NCBI GenBank assembly: GCA_030141605.1
Contig: JAQGDQ010000233.1
Location: 62,001 to 126,000 of the forward strand
Length of the DNA stretch: 64,000 nucleotides
Direction of reading: 5' to 3'
Source: Tubiluchus corallicola
Lineage: Eukaryota; Priapulida; Priapulimorpha; Priapulimorphida; Tubiluchidae
The notes under the pieces are model-generated. The model had not been told where the DNA came from. It saw nothing but the letters and a program-made list of their open reading frames with translations, and made no database searches. Positions 38,562-51,700 of the stretch are shown here, in pieces (position 1 is the first letter of the stretch; every line of letters starts with the position of its first letter). The position numbers and the translations under genes were made by a program.

Positions 38562-40703
38562 TTTTCTATTGGCAGCAGCTTTTCTATCCCTGACAATTAT
38601 TCCTTCATAACAACATACAAGAGTCATTATTGTGCCTGATGACCATCCCAAGATGTAGCAAATCTGGAGATTCTTCAAAAAGTTACAGGAAACATGAAAA
38701 TTCTTCAAAAAACCTATTACATCGGGATTTTTTTTTGACATTCAGTTTAAATATCTCTGTCAATTAACTGAAAAAACCACATCACAGATGAAATTTAAGA
38801 TCAATAACAAATTATTGGATAATTCAAAGCGGCAAAATTGCGATTTCGGTTTGTTAAATTTGGTTGTTGATTATTGTAGTATGAGGCACTTTTAAGTTGT
38901 TCTTGCACAGCTTATTTAAAGTTAATTAAAGGAAAGGACAGGTCACTTAGCATGTCAGGTTTATCACTTCAAATTTAGAAAAATATAACAAAGAAATTGT
39001 AAAAATGTCTATAAAGCATAAAGTTAATTTATACTATGACTGTATAAAAATGTTCAGATACTGTGGTAGCTATCATTAATTTGAAAATTATAACGTAACT
39101 GGTGAACTTGATGACATTTCGTAAGCGCATCCTAGCTATCCGTAAATGCTCGCTTCTTAAAGTAATTCAAACTTCTTGAAGATTGAAGACTGTAGCTTAC
39201 CTAATGTTCATGTAAAAACATGAAAGTTTGCTATCCAATTTTTTGTTAAAACTTATTACACTTTTGACGGAAATTGACAGTGCACTGCTTCAGCCGATGA
39301 ACGATGTAATGGCAGAAGAATGAGCATTCAAAATGGAATGCCCAAGCATGAAATGATCGCAACTTTACAGTGATTTTGCTAATTATACGAGACACTTCTC
39401 ACTAAGGCCTTCTAAATTCTTCTTGGACATCGAAATAAGTCAAACTTCCTTGAACACTTGGCCCTTCCTTTAAAAACTGAGCAGATGTGGTGGCTTGCTA
39501 AATTTGTCCACCGAACAAGAATTTTGCAATTAGTTTCATTCAGTGAAATAAAAATGTACTGCCATTTTTGGTTTTACTAAAAAAGGAGATGTACAGTGAG
39601 ACATCAGTTAAAATACTGAGACTCGCAGTAAAACCGTGAAAGTCTGTGACCATATTGTGGACATGCCAAAATCGGATTCTGAAACCTCTTTTCAATTTTA
39701 GACTATACTGCCATTCAATAAATGGTGTATTTTTTTGGATTTTACCATTCCGGTAGTAATCCAGTGTTTAATGTATTAAGTGTTACTGGTATTAGGGCAC
39801 CTGAATTGGAACGTAATATTTGGAAATAATGGAAAAAGTAATAACAAATTAACGATGAAAGGAACAATGTTGGCACAGCCTGAATCTGATATTTAGTAGT
39901 ACTTTTTACCTTATCGTTGTTTAAGTAAAGACAAAAGGAAAGTCCAGTGCTCCCTCCTCAATTGTTGTTTTCTGTATCAACTTGGCCTGTTCACAATTAA
40001 GCACTTAAACTGTTTACAGTAAGTGCTAGCACTTACTCTTGCTCTTTTTAACAGTATTACAGTACTGAACCTATATTGTTACAACAGTATCATTATCTGT
40101 ATTGCATTGTGAGCAATAATCGACATCAATTTTTAATTTTACGAACTCTTATTGTATGAACATACACATTATACCAAAGAAAAAAGCAGGTTATTCCATT
40201 ATATTCTATAACATTATTTATTTATTATGTATACATATATTACATTGTTGTGACAGGCCTATGGAATGCCTGCTTTAGTTATTATTTAAACTGACTTAAG
40301 TAATGTGATTGAAAGACTTTCCATATTTTAGGTGAATATAATGTTACATGTATATTCCAGATGAATAAATTTATTTACATTTATATTACAGTATACTTTG
40401 ACTAACAAGTGTTTTTCACTAATCTGTAAACTATTTTCTTTTTGTCTAACAACTTCTTAACTCTTCTTAACTAAGTAGACTCTAGAAGATTTTATTTTAT
40501 CTTCAAAATAGACAGCAGGAAGTCGTTCATCCCACGGAAGAAAGATTCACTTGCAAAAATGTTATTATTGTAAAAGTTTACAGATGGTTGTCGTTGATGT
40601 ACACATCAGTTGTTAACACCATACTTAATAGATTATCCCATGTTCTTTATCCATGTTATACATCATGTTCTTTGGTAGTTATTAACATATCACTACCAAC
40701 TGA
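38562..40703. other. Convergent 3' region between PICK1 and the PPxY membrane-protein gene
   Basis: Probably the PICK1 3' UTR up to about 39.74 kb (AATAAA at 39547-39552 and 39717-39722), followed by the 3' UTR of the opposite gene (reverse-strand AATAAA at 40217-40226 and 40370-40375). No other gene seen. Confidence 0.5.
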
Positions 40704-41873
40704 CTATACTGAACTCTGAGGGAGTGTCTCGGAGCCCGTGCTCATTTCAGCAAGACAAAACATGGCAATGACCGGACTGTCTATTGCTCTGGCATACGAA
40801 TTTGGTTCACCAAAATCCATCATCGCTGTGTCTTGGTACATGGAATAATCATTATTACTGCTGTTTTGTCCAATACTAGTTAACGAACTGCTTGTGACAC
40901 AGGATCCTACCGAATCACGAAAAGGAACCACAACTGACTTATTAATGGAATGAGTTAAAGGATTATTCATCGCATCGATGTATGAATTATGTATGCCGCT
41001 TAAAAAATTTGTCTCATTTTCAGCGTCACACGAACCACAGTCATCAATACTGTAACTTCTCCCACTTTCTTCGTCACTAGTTACTGAATTGTCTGAAGAA
41101 ACTGACAGCCCTGAAACAGTTTCGTCGCAGCTATTAACCGTACATTTATTACTGTTGATGCTTCCATCATATCGGCTTTCACAATTGGAATACTGTTCAG
41201 CAGAAACGACTGTTGGACTGGCTTTGAATGAACTGTGAGGTTGACCATTCGTGTTTCTGTTTGAATTTTCCCCAGCAGTTACAGGTTCTGGTATTGTTAT
41301 GCAATGACTGTCCCTTGAATCTATTCTGTTATTATGGCGACTGTCTTGTGTATTAGCAATCATGTCGTTATTTACAGAAATTTGAATATTAAAAATCAAT
41401 TCTCTTCTTGCTCTGTCACTACTTCTCTTTTGTGTAATAGTTGAAGAGTGAATTGGAGTACTCGTGGTGAACTTTGCGTCACTACTACAGTATGGAGGCG
41501 GGAACAGTTCAGCATATTTTGGGGGCTCCACTATTCCCCTTGCAATTATCTCTTCACTTAACAGTACACAGTTAGTTTGTTGTGGAGTGGGATAATCTGG
41601 CTGATGACCTAATCCAGTATCTAACTGCATTGCACACTTAAATGCCATGTAAAAACAAATGCCTAAAGCTGAAAAGATTATCAGTCCGACACCTATCATT
41701 TGAAAGACAATCGTGGAGTGGCTTTTACTCACAGCTAATCCGACAATGAACAACGATAGACCTGCAACAAAAACGATTAAAAGAACAACAGCTATAACTA
41801 GACAACATCGCTGAGTGCACGGGCAGGGACGACGATGTGATGTGAATTCGTCTCTGTCTTCACTTTCTACCAT
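40704..41873 (-). CDS. Unrecognised two-pass membrane protein with tandem PPxY motifs
   Basis: A single open frame of 389 aa from the first ATG. The frame stays open a little further upstream to a TGA but has no earlier ATG. A short N-terminal part with CPCxxxCC (17-24) leads into two hydrophobic segments at about 25-48 and 55-78, separated by a short loop (SKSHST). Both termini are therefore probably on the same side, likely the cytosol, with the cysteines as possible palmitoylation sites. Residues 117-120 (PPKY) and 125-128 (PPPY) are two PPxY motifs, which bind WW domains such as those of NEDD4-type ubiquitin ligases. The remaining 260 residues are Ser/Thr/Asn-rich and look disordered. I do not recognise the family. 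Length, lack of stops and clear domain layout argue for a real gene. Additional untranslated exons may exist upstream. Confidence 0.75.
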   Translation of the reverse strand: MVESEDRDEFTSHRRPCPCTQRCCLVIAVVLLIVFVAGLSLFIVGLAVSKSHSTIVFQMIGVGLIIFSALGICFYMAFKCAMQLDTGLGHQPDYPTPQQTNCVLLSEEIIARGIVEPPKYAELFPPPYCSSDAKFTTSTPIHSSTITQKRSSDRARRELIFNIQISVNNDMIANTQDSRHNNRIDSRDSHCITIPEPVTAGENSNRNTNGQPHSSFKASPTVVSAEQYSNCESRYDGSINSNKCTVNSCDETVSGLSVSSDNSVTSDEESGRSYSIDDCGSCDAENETNFLSGIHNSYIDAMNNPLTHSINKSVVVPFRDSVGSCVTSSSLTSIGQNSSNNDYSMYQDTAMMDFGEPNSYARAIDSPVIAMFCLAEMSTGSETLPQSSV

Positions 41874-42784
41874 AATGCTTTTTAGATTTGGTCTCTTTGA
41901 TTTCAAGTAGCACTTTATTCACATCCAGTAAGTAAATGTGGTTAACACACTGAGTTTTACGGTATTAAATGCAGAAACTCAATTCAACGGGTACAGTTGA
42001 GGCTAACTCTAACATTTTAAAATTCTTTGTTTCATTCTTTTAAACAGATATTCACATTCACACAGTTTGAAAATAACAGAGCTCCACTCTTACATGACAT
42101 TATTTGCACACTAAGCAAATATTTTGAGTACAAAGTACGTGTGATTAACTCACTAACTGTTGGCTTGCCAATGGCATTTAGCACATACATACATGCCAAT
42201 ATGAGAAGCTGCTTATTCATAGCCAGTTGGCTATATTGACTTTATTACATTTTGGCGGGCAAATTGTTACTTGCATTCAATAAATAAGACAGATGTATAT
42301 AACAGGTGATAAAATAGTTTTTGAATGTACTTGAATATCTTGTCAAAGTTTACTGAATTTGATTCAGGCCATGAATCATAATAAAATGCTTGAAAAATCT
42401 AATTAATTCTAATAAACTTATATGTTCTTAGGCCATGTGCTGGCTTAAAATGGACTGTTTTTTACTTTAAGGTAATATGTCCCATTACTATTACAAATTC
42501 ACTGCAAATAACAATGACATGCTTGCAAAAATTGTAAGCAAATACAACAATAAACCCGTAAACTAACAGTCATTAACACATCACAAATTCTTTGTTGCTA
42601 CATATATATATATATTTTACACGTGCAGTATTTAATCAATACATCCAGATTAAATAACTGGGTTTGTTTGAAACAGAGAAAAATTGTAAATGTTTGCTTT
42701 TCTTTAGAAAAAAGACAATTTCAGATGCAAAAATAAAATGGAAAATTTGTAATAAAACTGTTATCTTTGGCATAGTTAGAGAAT
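41874..42784. other. Gap between the PPxY gene and the end of CEP95
   Basis: Contains the presumed CEP95 3' UTR (reverse-strand AATAAA at 42241-42246), a TA run at about 42602, and the 5' flank of the PPxY gene. No coding signal beyond chance ORFs. Confidence 0.4.
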
Positions 42785-45700
42785 TTATGCGTATCTATGG
42801 CGTTCGCGTGCCACATCCATATCTAGTTCTCTGAAGTGAGTATCCTCCGCATCATTGACAATCTGCTCCTGGAGACCACGGATTTCTGCTTCCAAACTTT
42901 GCCGGAGGTCAACTTTCATTTGCTTCATGGCCTAAAGTTATAAGAATAAATAAGTGTAAAATTTGTCAGTTAACTAACACAATTTGCAATAGCTGGACGA
43001 ACTTTCCTAGATTCCTTTACATGATTTAACCTCCTAGCCCAGTTTGTTATTAAATGTAGCTATTTAGCTGACTGATGAAGCCAACTGTTTATTGTGAAGA
43101 AGAAACAAAAAAGACCATATAGTGTACAAAATGTTGAAATATAGTGTACATTGAACAAGATGAACACAAAAAATCCAAATTTTTAACAAATCCTTATCTA
43201 CACATTCTTCGAATAACGAATTCTCAGATTTACTAACCATTATGAAGTAATGAAGTACTGTCTGACAGTGATATTGCTGCTGGGAATGTAGAACTCATTA
43301 TCATTAACAATTACTAATAAGTAATAAATTGTTGATACTCCAGACTGCCAAAATGAAAAATAAAAATGAATAAAGTGCTATTAATACACAGTTGAAGTAC
43401 CCACATTTATTTTTTAACTTCTTATGCTTTCTTTACTCCTTGTAGAATATAAAATTATCCTTTTATTTTAATTAGCTTTCAGCAATAAACAGTAATAGCT
43501 CCATACAAACATGTTTGTACTAAGAATGCCACAGGGCAAAAGCGCTTTGTTACAAATTATGCCACAACTAAAACCTACATGGGACATCTTAAATTGCAAT
43601 TTACAGCAGCAAAACAATGTACATTCATGGTTACAATGACATTAGCTACCATATAAATCACTTTAATTTTAAATGTTTGCAGTACTTCTGAATTTGTCAA
43701 TAACAGAAATAAAATTTAAAAAGTATTTTTATGGACATTTTCTGTTACATAATTAATTTTGAAATTTAATTGCAAATGAAGCTTTGCTGGTTAATAAACA
43801 CGAAAAAATACTCAATTGTACGAATTTGCTATAATTGTTGATTTTCTCATCTATGTTAATATGGTATAAGAAGTAAGTCTGTCACAAATCAAGCATATTG
43901 TGAACAACGTGAAGCTTGGTTGTACTAATGTCACCACTAGCAGTTAAAACTTTCTGGAGTTTGTTAGTTTATTTTACTGCTGCTGTTTTCTTTTTAACAT
44001 TTAATTCTTTCAGTGGAAAAACAAAACATTCACCTTAACCTGAGCTTTCTCTCTGAGCACCAGGCGTTCTCGCTCATCTGCCACTCTTTCAGCTAACATA
44101 GCCAACTGATCGTGATATCTACAACACAGTTAAGCAGCATAATGCTACATATTTTATTTACTTATTATTCCTATACATTTAAACCAAACAATAAAATCAC
44201 GATAGTGAATTAGTATAAAAAAGAACGCAACGTATATGTTTTGGTAAATGCTAAACTGAAAACTGGTGCCATTAATTTTATAATACTGATAGTGTTAAAC
44301 TAACTGTAGCTCATGTTCTGGTTTATAAAGCAGTTACAATAACACCCTACAGAGTGCATTCACAAATACTAAGAATTAAGCTTTTTCAAAAGTAAAACAC
44401 AGTTTCCATGACAAACTGACAAGCCTATATATAACAAGACAAACTACGAAAACACACTCATCAATTAGGTCGTGAATGATAAGTAATATAATTTAATTGT
44501 GCATAAATTACTGCTACAACACAGTGACTTCTCCAACTTAATCATATCCCGGGTCATTGAGATCACGTAAAATTTCATGATTTTGCACCTCTTCAGTAAA
44601 TAACTTGTCAATCCACTTTAGAACTTTATCAGATGCCATAGGCATGTAGTGAGATCTCATAGGCCTTCCTAAAATTAAATGTTAGGGACTCCTACAAAAA
44701 CAGAGAGCACTGGAGTGTCTATGTCACATTGCTCAGCTTGATGTACAGACCATTTTCTTGTAAAATGACAAGGAAACCAATTCCTCATAATTCCTATTGA
44801 AAATTTACAGAAAACCTTAAATTGGATTTTTGATTAACAATAAATATCTGTAATAGCTTTAAGGATACAAGGTTAAAAGGCCGTGTCCAATCTTCATTCT
44901 ATTGCGCTCATCAGCACGATCTTTAGCATATTTCCTCATTTCTAACAATCTCTCCTTTTCTGAATTCAATGCCTCATTGAACAATCTTTTGAACATCTGA
45001 AATTAAAAAACGATTGTATAATGTATAGCATTAAACTTGTTCATGCACTAATCTCTACAGGCTACAGCAACAATAACTTAAAATTTAAAGAAAGTTTAAT
45101 TAAGCACTGCAGTACTTTGGCAGTTCAAGTCCATGACGGGCTGCCCATGCAGTTAGTACACAGCAAAAATGTCTCAATTCAGAGTGTCGTTACTCGTGTG
45201 TTGAAAGATATTAACAGAACCCACATATGAAAATCTAATGCAGAAAAATAATTTGTGAGTGTGTTGAGTAAAAAAATGTAATAATTGTGGTTGAATACAG
45301 TGAATACAGGCAAAACTGATCATACAGTATATGTACTTTAAGCATGTGAGCATGCATATTTTCCGAAAAGTTAAAAGAATAATTTTTTTCAACAGTGAGG
45401 CCCCAAAAAATCTGCTAGCCCTCAAATTTTGGTGCCCTAGCTACAACTTTGCCTAATAGTTGTCATAAGACAAAGAATGCTAATTACAAAATTGCTGCCA
45501 GCAGGTCACCTTATCTTTAGACTAATTTAAAGAAAATTTGCCTATTACTCAGCTAAGTTTATTTATAGAGTTCACTTAGAATGAATATAACTTATGTCAT
45601 ATAAGAAAAAAGATGAGGAGAAAAATATTTCATAATACATTTCAATAAAATTTAGACATCAATGCACCTACCATTTCTTCTCGGGTTCGTTGCTTCAGCA

Positions 45701-48700
45701 TCTTGGCACGCAGTCTTACTTGATACTCATTATAGTAATGATGAAGGCGAGTCGATTGCTGACGATGCTCCCAAAGCTTGTTACGCACCCTTCTTTGCTC
45801 TGCCTCTCTCAGCTTCTTTGCTTGCTTTTACCAAATACATTTCACATTAGGACAAACATCACCCAGTATTACGCATTAAATTCCATAAGTCAGTTTATAA
45901 TTACAAATTTCTGTGGCTTGTGATACTACCAAGAATGTCAGTTCTTCACTTTGACTTACCACTTAATAACATTCATTAAAATAAACCCTTATAAAATTAA
46001 GACTGAAACTACATTTGCACTAAACTGTAAACAGTGACTATATGCCATAATTACAAAAAAAATTCTGTGGTTTGAGAAACATTATATGCATGTATAATGA
46101 AATATTTACAATGTTAGCATTGCGTTGTTGTTCTCGGTGTAACACTTTGCATAACAACACTTCACGATATTCAGCCTCATCCATAATACGCTTTGCTTTG
46201 CAACGTGCAAGTGCAGTATCATGGGTAATTCTCTTTACCACCTCTAAATGACGTGATTGATCTTGATAGAGGCGATGGACGGTTGATGGTGACATGTGCA
46301 GAAATGGAAAATCATCCATCATCAGTGACAGTTGGTCTTTCTTGATAACATCATCTGGATAAATAAATAAATTATGTAGGCTAACCAAATCTTTCATAAG
46401 ACAATGTTACTCTAAATAACATGTAGAGACTAATTTACTGTAATCTGCTAATCATCATCATATAATCATGCCAAATACAAAGACCGTAATTTTGAAAAAC
46501 AAAAATATGAAAAAGAATGCCCAAAATGACAATTCTTATGCAGATTTATTCCACTAGTGACTAGACAAAGTTACTAGAAAATAAAATAGCTAAACATTTC
46601 CATAAAATTTTCAATCCATACAAATAATCATCCATGAACTTGCAGGCTAAGATTCTCTTAGAGCTTCAACTTTCTTACATCCTTACCTTACACTTTAAAA
46701 AAGGCCACTTAATCCTGATACTTTTATAAGAACATTGATAGACTACTGCCATTATGTATCAACACATAATGCCATTAAAAGCCATTGCCACACAATGTTT
46801 TATGTTCAAGTGGTCAATTATTAGTGTGATATAAGCAAACAATACATACTGTCGCGACTTAAATTTCGGCGACCCACGCTTGGACTAGCTGATGCACTGC
46901 GTCTCCTTCCTTTTGTTGTTCGAGCTCTTGGGTAAAGGACGCTAGCTGAAAAAAATAATTGACAAAAACAGAAATACACCAAGTGCAAACAACTACATTG
47001 CATACAAGTTACTGCAATTATTTTTTTCGAAAAATATATTGAAATCACAGCAGCTTGTAAACGTTCTGTTTAAAAATGTTACTTTCTTACACTGTTATCT
47101 CTAGAAAACAAGTTGATCATCTTTCAACTATAATTGATGCAAAACGTCAGAAGTCAAACAAAGATTGCTTACAATAAAGGGATCAGAATTTTGTTTAATC
47201 TACCTTATGACTGCTTGGCTAGACAAATGTGTGCAGACCTAAATTTACCCTATTTTGATTTTATTATTAGAGGATCTATTTATTCACTAAAAATTAGAGC
47301 TACTGACTCCTACAATGAATTGATAAGAAATATATTTAACAGTGACTGTCTATCTATATCTAGGTTGTATAAACATTGGAGTAAATGCCTATATACTGTA
47401 GCCCAATAAAGCAAAGTTGTAAATATTGTAGATACTTAATTAACTGTAATTGTGAGAAACTACTAACTGATAATTGTTATATTAATTTATATGTATAAAG
47501 TTTGTTTGTTAACTATGGTTTGTATTGCATTGTAATAAGGACTTTGTTCCGAAATAAAAGTATCTAATTAATCAATGAAAAATTTGATCATTTGACAATA
47601 ATGTTTATTGTGGTATTTACACCACACACTCATATTAATCAAACTGAACTGACGAAAGCCACAGATTGGGCCATATTTTAATAATTTTGCATAGCTAGAA
47701 AAAAAACTGTGAATGAAGTGATGCCAATTTGGTGAACCAAGTATAAATTTGGACAACTATGTCACAAACATTATTACCTTTAGAATGCAGTCAAAAAACC
47801 AGTTTGGAAATGCATTAGCAGGCTAAAAAAAAGGTGCAATGTATAGATTTTTCTGCTTTTACAAACACCCAGAAACAACAGTTGCGCAAAATTTTTATCA
47901 ATAACATGCCTCCTTACTTTGGTGTATTGTTTTCTGTTTCCTTCTAAACTGGTGTGGATTTTTCTCCTCTTTTCCATTGCTTAAGCTTTCATTAGAATTA
48001 GCTTTGGTTGATACTTCTAGCTCATTTTCATCTTCAAGCTCTCCAGTGGTGTGAGCTGTATCATTAACAATCGTATAGGTCGCCCGTCGATTCGATGAAG
48101 ACTTTTCATTATTTGGTTCAACCTCACCAGGCAGATTCTCCTGCTTCTCCTTTACTACTTTTTTACTTAAACTTCCTTTGTCTGCTGTACTACTTGACGA
48201 CTGCTTGTGTCCTGTTGGAAGTGTTCCATCTGTAGAAGTATGATCATGTTTACTACGAGGCCTAGAAAATGGAAAACAAAGCAGAAATAAGTTTCACACC
48301 AAGTTTTCACTACAATAATCAGATTTTTTTTAGAATTTACAATCTCTGTCCAATCTAAAAATACATTTAAATTAAACTAGATCTACCTATTTTAAAACGT
48401 GCCACAAATCAACTTAATTTTGTCAGGTTGTTTCACTGTCACATTTGTTTCACTGTTACAGTCTAAGATTGCAAGAAATATTGTTTCTCACCAAAATTTT
48501 CTCGTAAAGATCTGAACCTTATTTACAGTAAGGTTACATTGACAATAAGTTTAGTTTATTCAATGAACTTGAATATGCATATGTGGACACTTAAATGAAA
48601 CTGGTTTAGAGATGCTAAAAGCATTAGAAGATAACTGAAATAAAGCAAATTTTACATGCAAGACCACTGGTTTGCCTTAGGAAATAAAAAAACATAGGAC

Positions 48701-51700
48701 CCAAGGTTATAAATGGCCTAAGATATCGAATGCACTCAACCCAGTGGCATCCATGTATTATGTGAAACTCAAGCATTTGCCTTGTTTAAGAATGTAAAAT
48801 AAATTTAAATCAGTCTTATCTCCACCCAAAACGAACATTTCTGTAGGCATATTTGAAAAAAATGACATAAGCTGGCAAACAGCATGAAAGCAAACATGTA
48901 GCAAAACTTCATCAGGTCACTCATAAGTTTTAGCTGCTTAAATATTTGTGTTTAACTGTGTCTATGAAAAATTACTCTAATGAGTAAGGATAAGCTAGCA
49001 ACAGCATTAAGGTTATAAGATATAGCGTCTGTGGACTGTGTGGATTGGCTGTGAGATGGCCATGAAATCTTTAGTCATGTTAACCTTTTAACTTTTCAAA
49101 TATGAATACTAAATATAAATAAAGGAATTTTTTAGTATCACACTGTGCCTGCCTGTGTGCTGCCACGGTCAGTCCCAGTCGACATGAAGTGGTAGGTCAC
49201 AACAGGGCAGAATGACACTGGACCTAACACCAAAACAGTTACAAAACTATAAGCAAACAAAACAATTAAGATAAATTGTAGAGAGTGACAGGAACCTTCA
49301 ACTATATAGTAATTGACTAGTAAAATGTGACAGTGACTAGTAACACTGAGCTCTTTCTACACAATCAGTTACTGCTAATAGTAATTCCTTCTCAAAAGCA
49401 AACAAGAAACCTCCAGTGAAAAGTGGTTACAATAAAAAAAAGAATTTGTTCAAATGTTTCAAAACTAGGGGATAGAAGTGCCAAAAGACTCTATGGATAA
49501 TATTGATCATCCTGTCATTGTGCTGTAAAAACCATGCTGAATAAAACAATGTATTTGGATTCTTTGCATAAAAACTGGCCTGCACTTAAAATAAAAATTA
49601 TGGTTCTATTGATCTTTTAATTTCAATACTAGCATTTCCAATTCCTTTTCAGAAATGACAAGTTTTAAAAGACATGTAACCAAAATATTGCAATTAATAA
49701 GCTCCAACTAATATGATAAGGCATTATTATTTACTAAAACACAAGCCAGAGAAATTTTTCATTGCCACAATAAATTATTAAAAATGAATGACCTTCACCT
49801 TACCTACAAGCTTTTTTGTCTGCTGATTTAGCACTTTTTCCTTTGTTTACAAATGGCTTGACATTTGTCTGTACAGCACGACCTTTACCTTCTTCATTCT
49901 TCTTAGTTGCACACTGACCAACAGACCTTCCCAAAACAGATGAATTTGTGTCCACCGTAGACTTGGACACTGTTTTCTGTGTGAAAGAAGGCATAGTCAC
50001 TCTAATTTTTGGAGCACTTCTTGGTCTCGCGGAAGATGGTCTGTCTTTCGTGGTTTTTATAGTTTTCTTGGGTCTTGACTTTGACCTCTTTTTGCCCCTC
50101 AGTGACCTTTTTGCAAACCCTATGTAATTTGCATCTTCACCAGAAGTTGATGTTATATCCTCAAACATTCCTAAGCGGCCAATTTCCGGTACATTATGGC
50201 CAGCTGGAAATGTGTTATACTTCATCTCATAGTCCAAGTATGGTCGATCAGACACAGAGTCATGTATTTGTCTAGCCAATGTCTGTGCTAGATTTACAGA
50301 ACTAGTATCAGACTTGTCACTGGTTTGCACAGAAATCAACTTGCCAGCCACTGTTGGTTTGCCATCATCTGCTGAAATGTCGTAAAGAGGTGTATCAGTG
50401 TATGTGGTGCCAACTTGTTTCGATTCAGGCACAGATTCTTCAGGAGACTCATCAAATGCACTCTGGGCCTTTATCGCACAACGAGGTTTTATCCTAGGCT
50501 CAATAGCAGGAGTTGGAAACTGAACCTTTTTATCCGTTTGAGAAGCAAATGATTCTGAAAAAACGAATGCGAAGTAAGCAACAGATTTCTATTGGGAACG
50601 TCAGCATTTATAAAAACTTACAAACATTTTAAACTAAAATGTCTCCTATAAGATATAACATACAAAACATACACATAAAGGCATTTTAATCATCAGGCAT
50701 CATAACACAAACAACACAAAAATAAAAAAAATAAAAAATGGGCAATTTCATTTTAATCAGAGTGGAAGTTCAAAATTCCAAAACAGCTTGCTAAGCTACA
50801 ACACATAAGATGATTGACTTTTCCTAGAATTGTAGCTACGATTCAACAAATTGGATTCAACAACTAGGAAATAGAATGATGTACAAACAAAGATGAGTTA
50901 AACACTGCATAATTCAAATAAGAAATCACGTTGAAATTCTGATACCTAACTTACTCCAAATCAAATGATACTTTTATTATATCAGATTAAAAGTTGAAGT
51001 TATATATTTAAAAGCACTGCAAACAAGAAATGTAGTCAGAAAAGACAGTAAAATGAAAGGCAGAGCAGTGCAATCGAGAATAAAGAAACTAGAAGAAAAG
51101 ATTTGATGAAGATAAATTTTACATAATTTTAACTCAGTGTTAAAAATGGTATTGACGAAAAATATAAAATACAGTTACAAGTAAAGGTAGCATAAATCAG
51201 TATGAAACAAAATAGCAAAGCCAAACTAAAATCAACAGTAACAGGACATAAAATTGTTAATCAAACAGAGAACTAGCAACAACACAATAACATTCACGAC
51301 AGGACAATGTAAGCAGACCAAAAACATGACAAAGACAGAGTACCTATACGATGATGATAAACATGATGATGAAAAGTGGAACCATTCACTGCAGAATTCC
51401 ATGACCCAGCCAACTCTTTCATTCCATTTCCAATACTAGTAAACTCACCTGAGATGGGTGCCTTGCCACGCTGTTGAGGAGTCGTGGGTGGCAGTGCTGG
51501 AGAAAATTCATTCTGAAATAAGAATCACAGCACGATTTAAAAATTAAACGTGCACAAAGTAAGTACAAGAAACTAACAATATCAAATTTGTTCAATGCAG
51601 AAGACCCATATGGACAGCCTCACAAAAGGAAGATGTTTAGTGTCGGTGTGAAGGTAAAAAAATGTAGTCTAATATGCGGCAAAAAACACACGATTTGCGG

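Noticed and set aside
41874-41906. Longer start for the PPxY membrane protein at 41906
   Set aside because: That codon is TTG, not ATG, and an in-frame TGA lies just upstream. The first ATG is at 41873.
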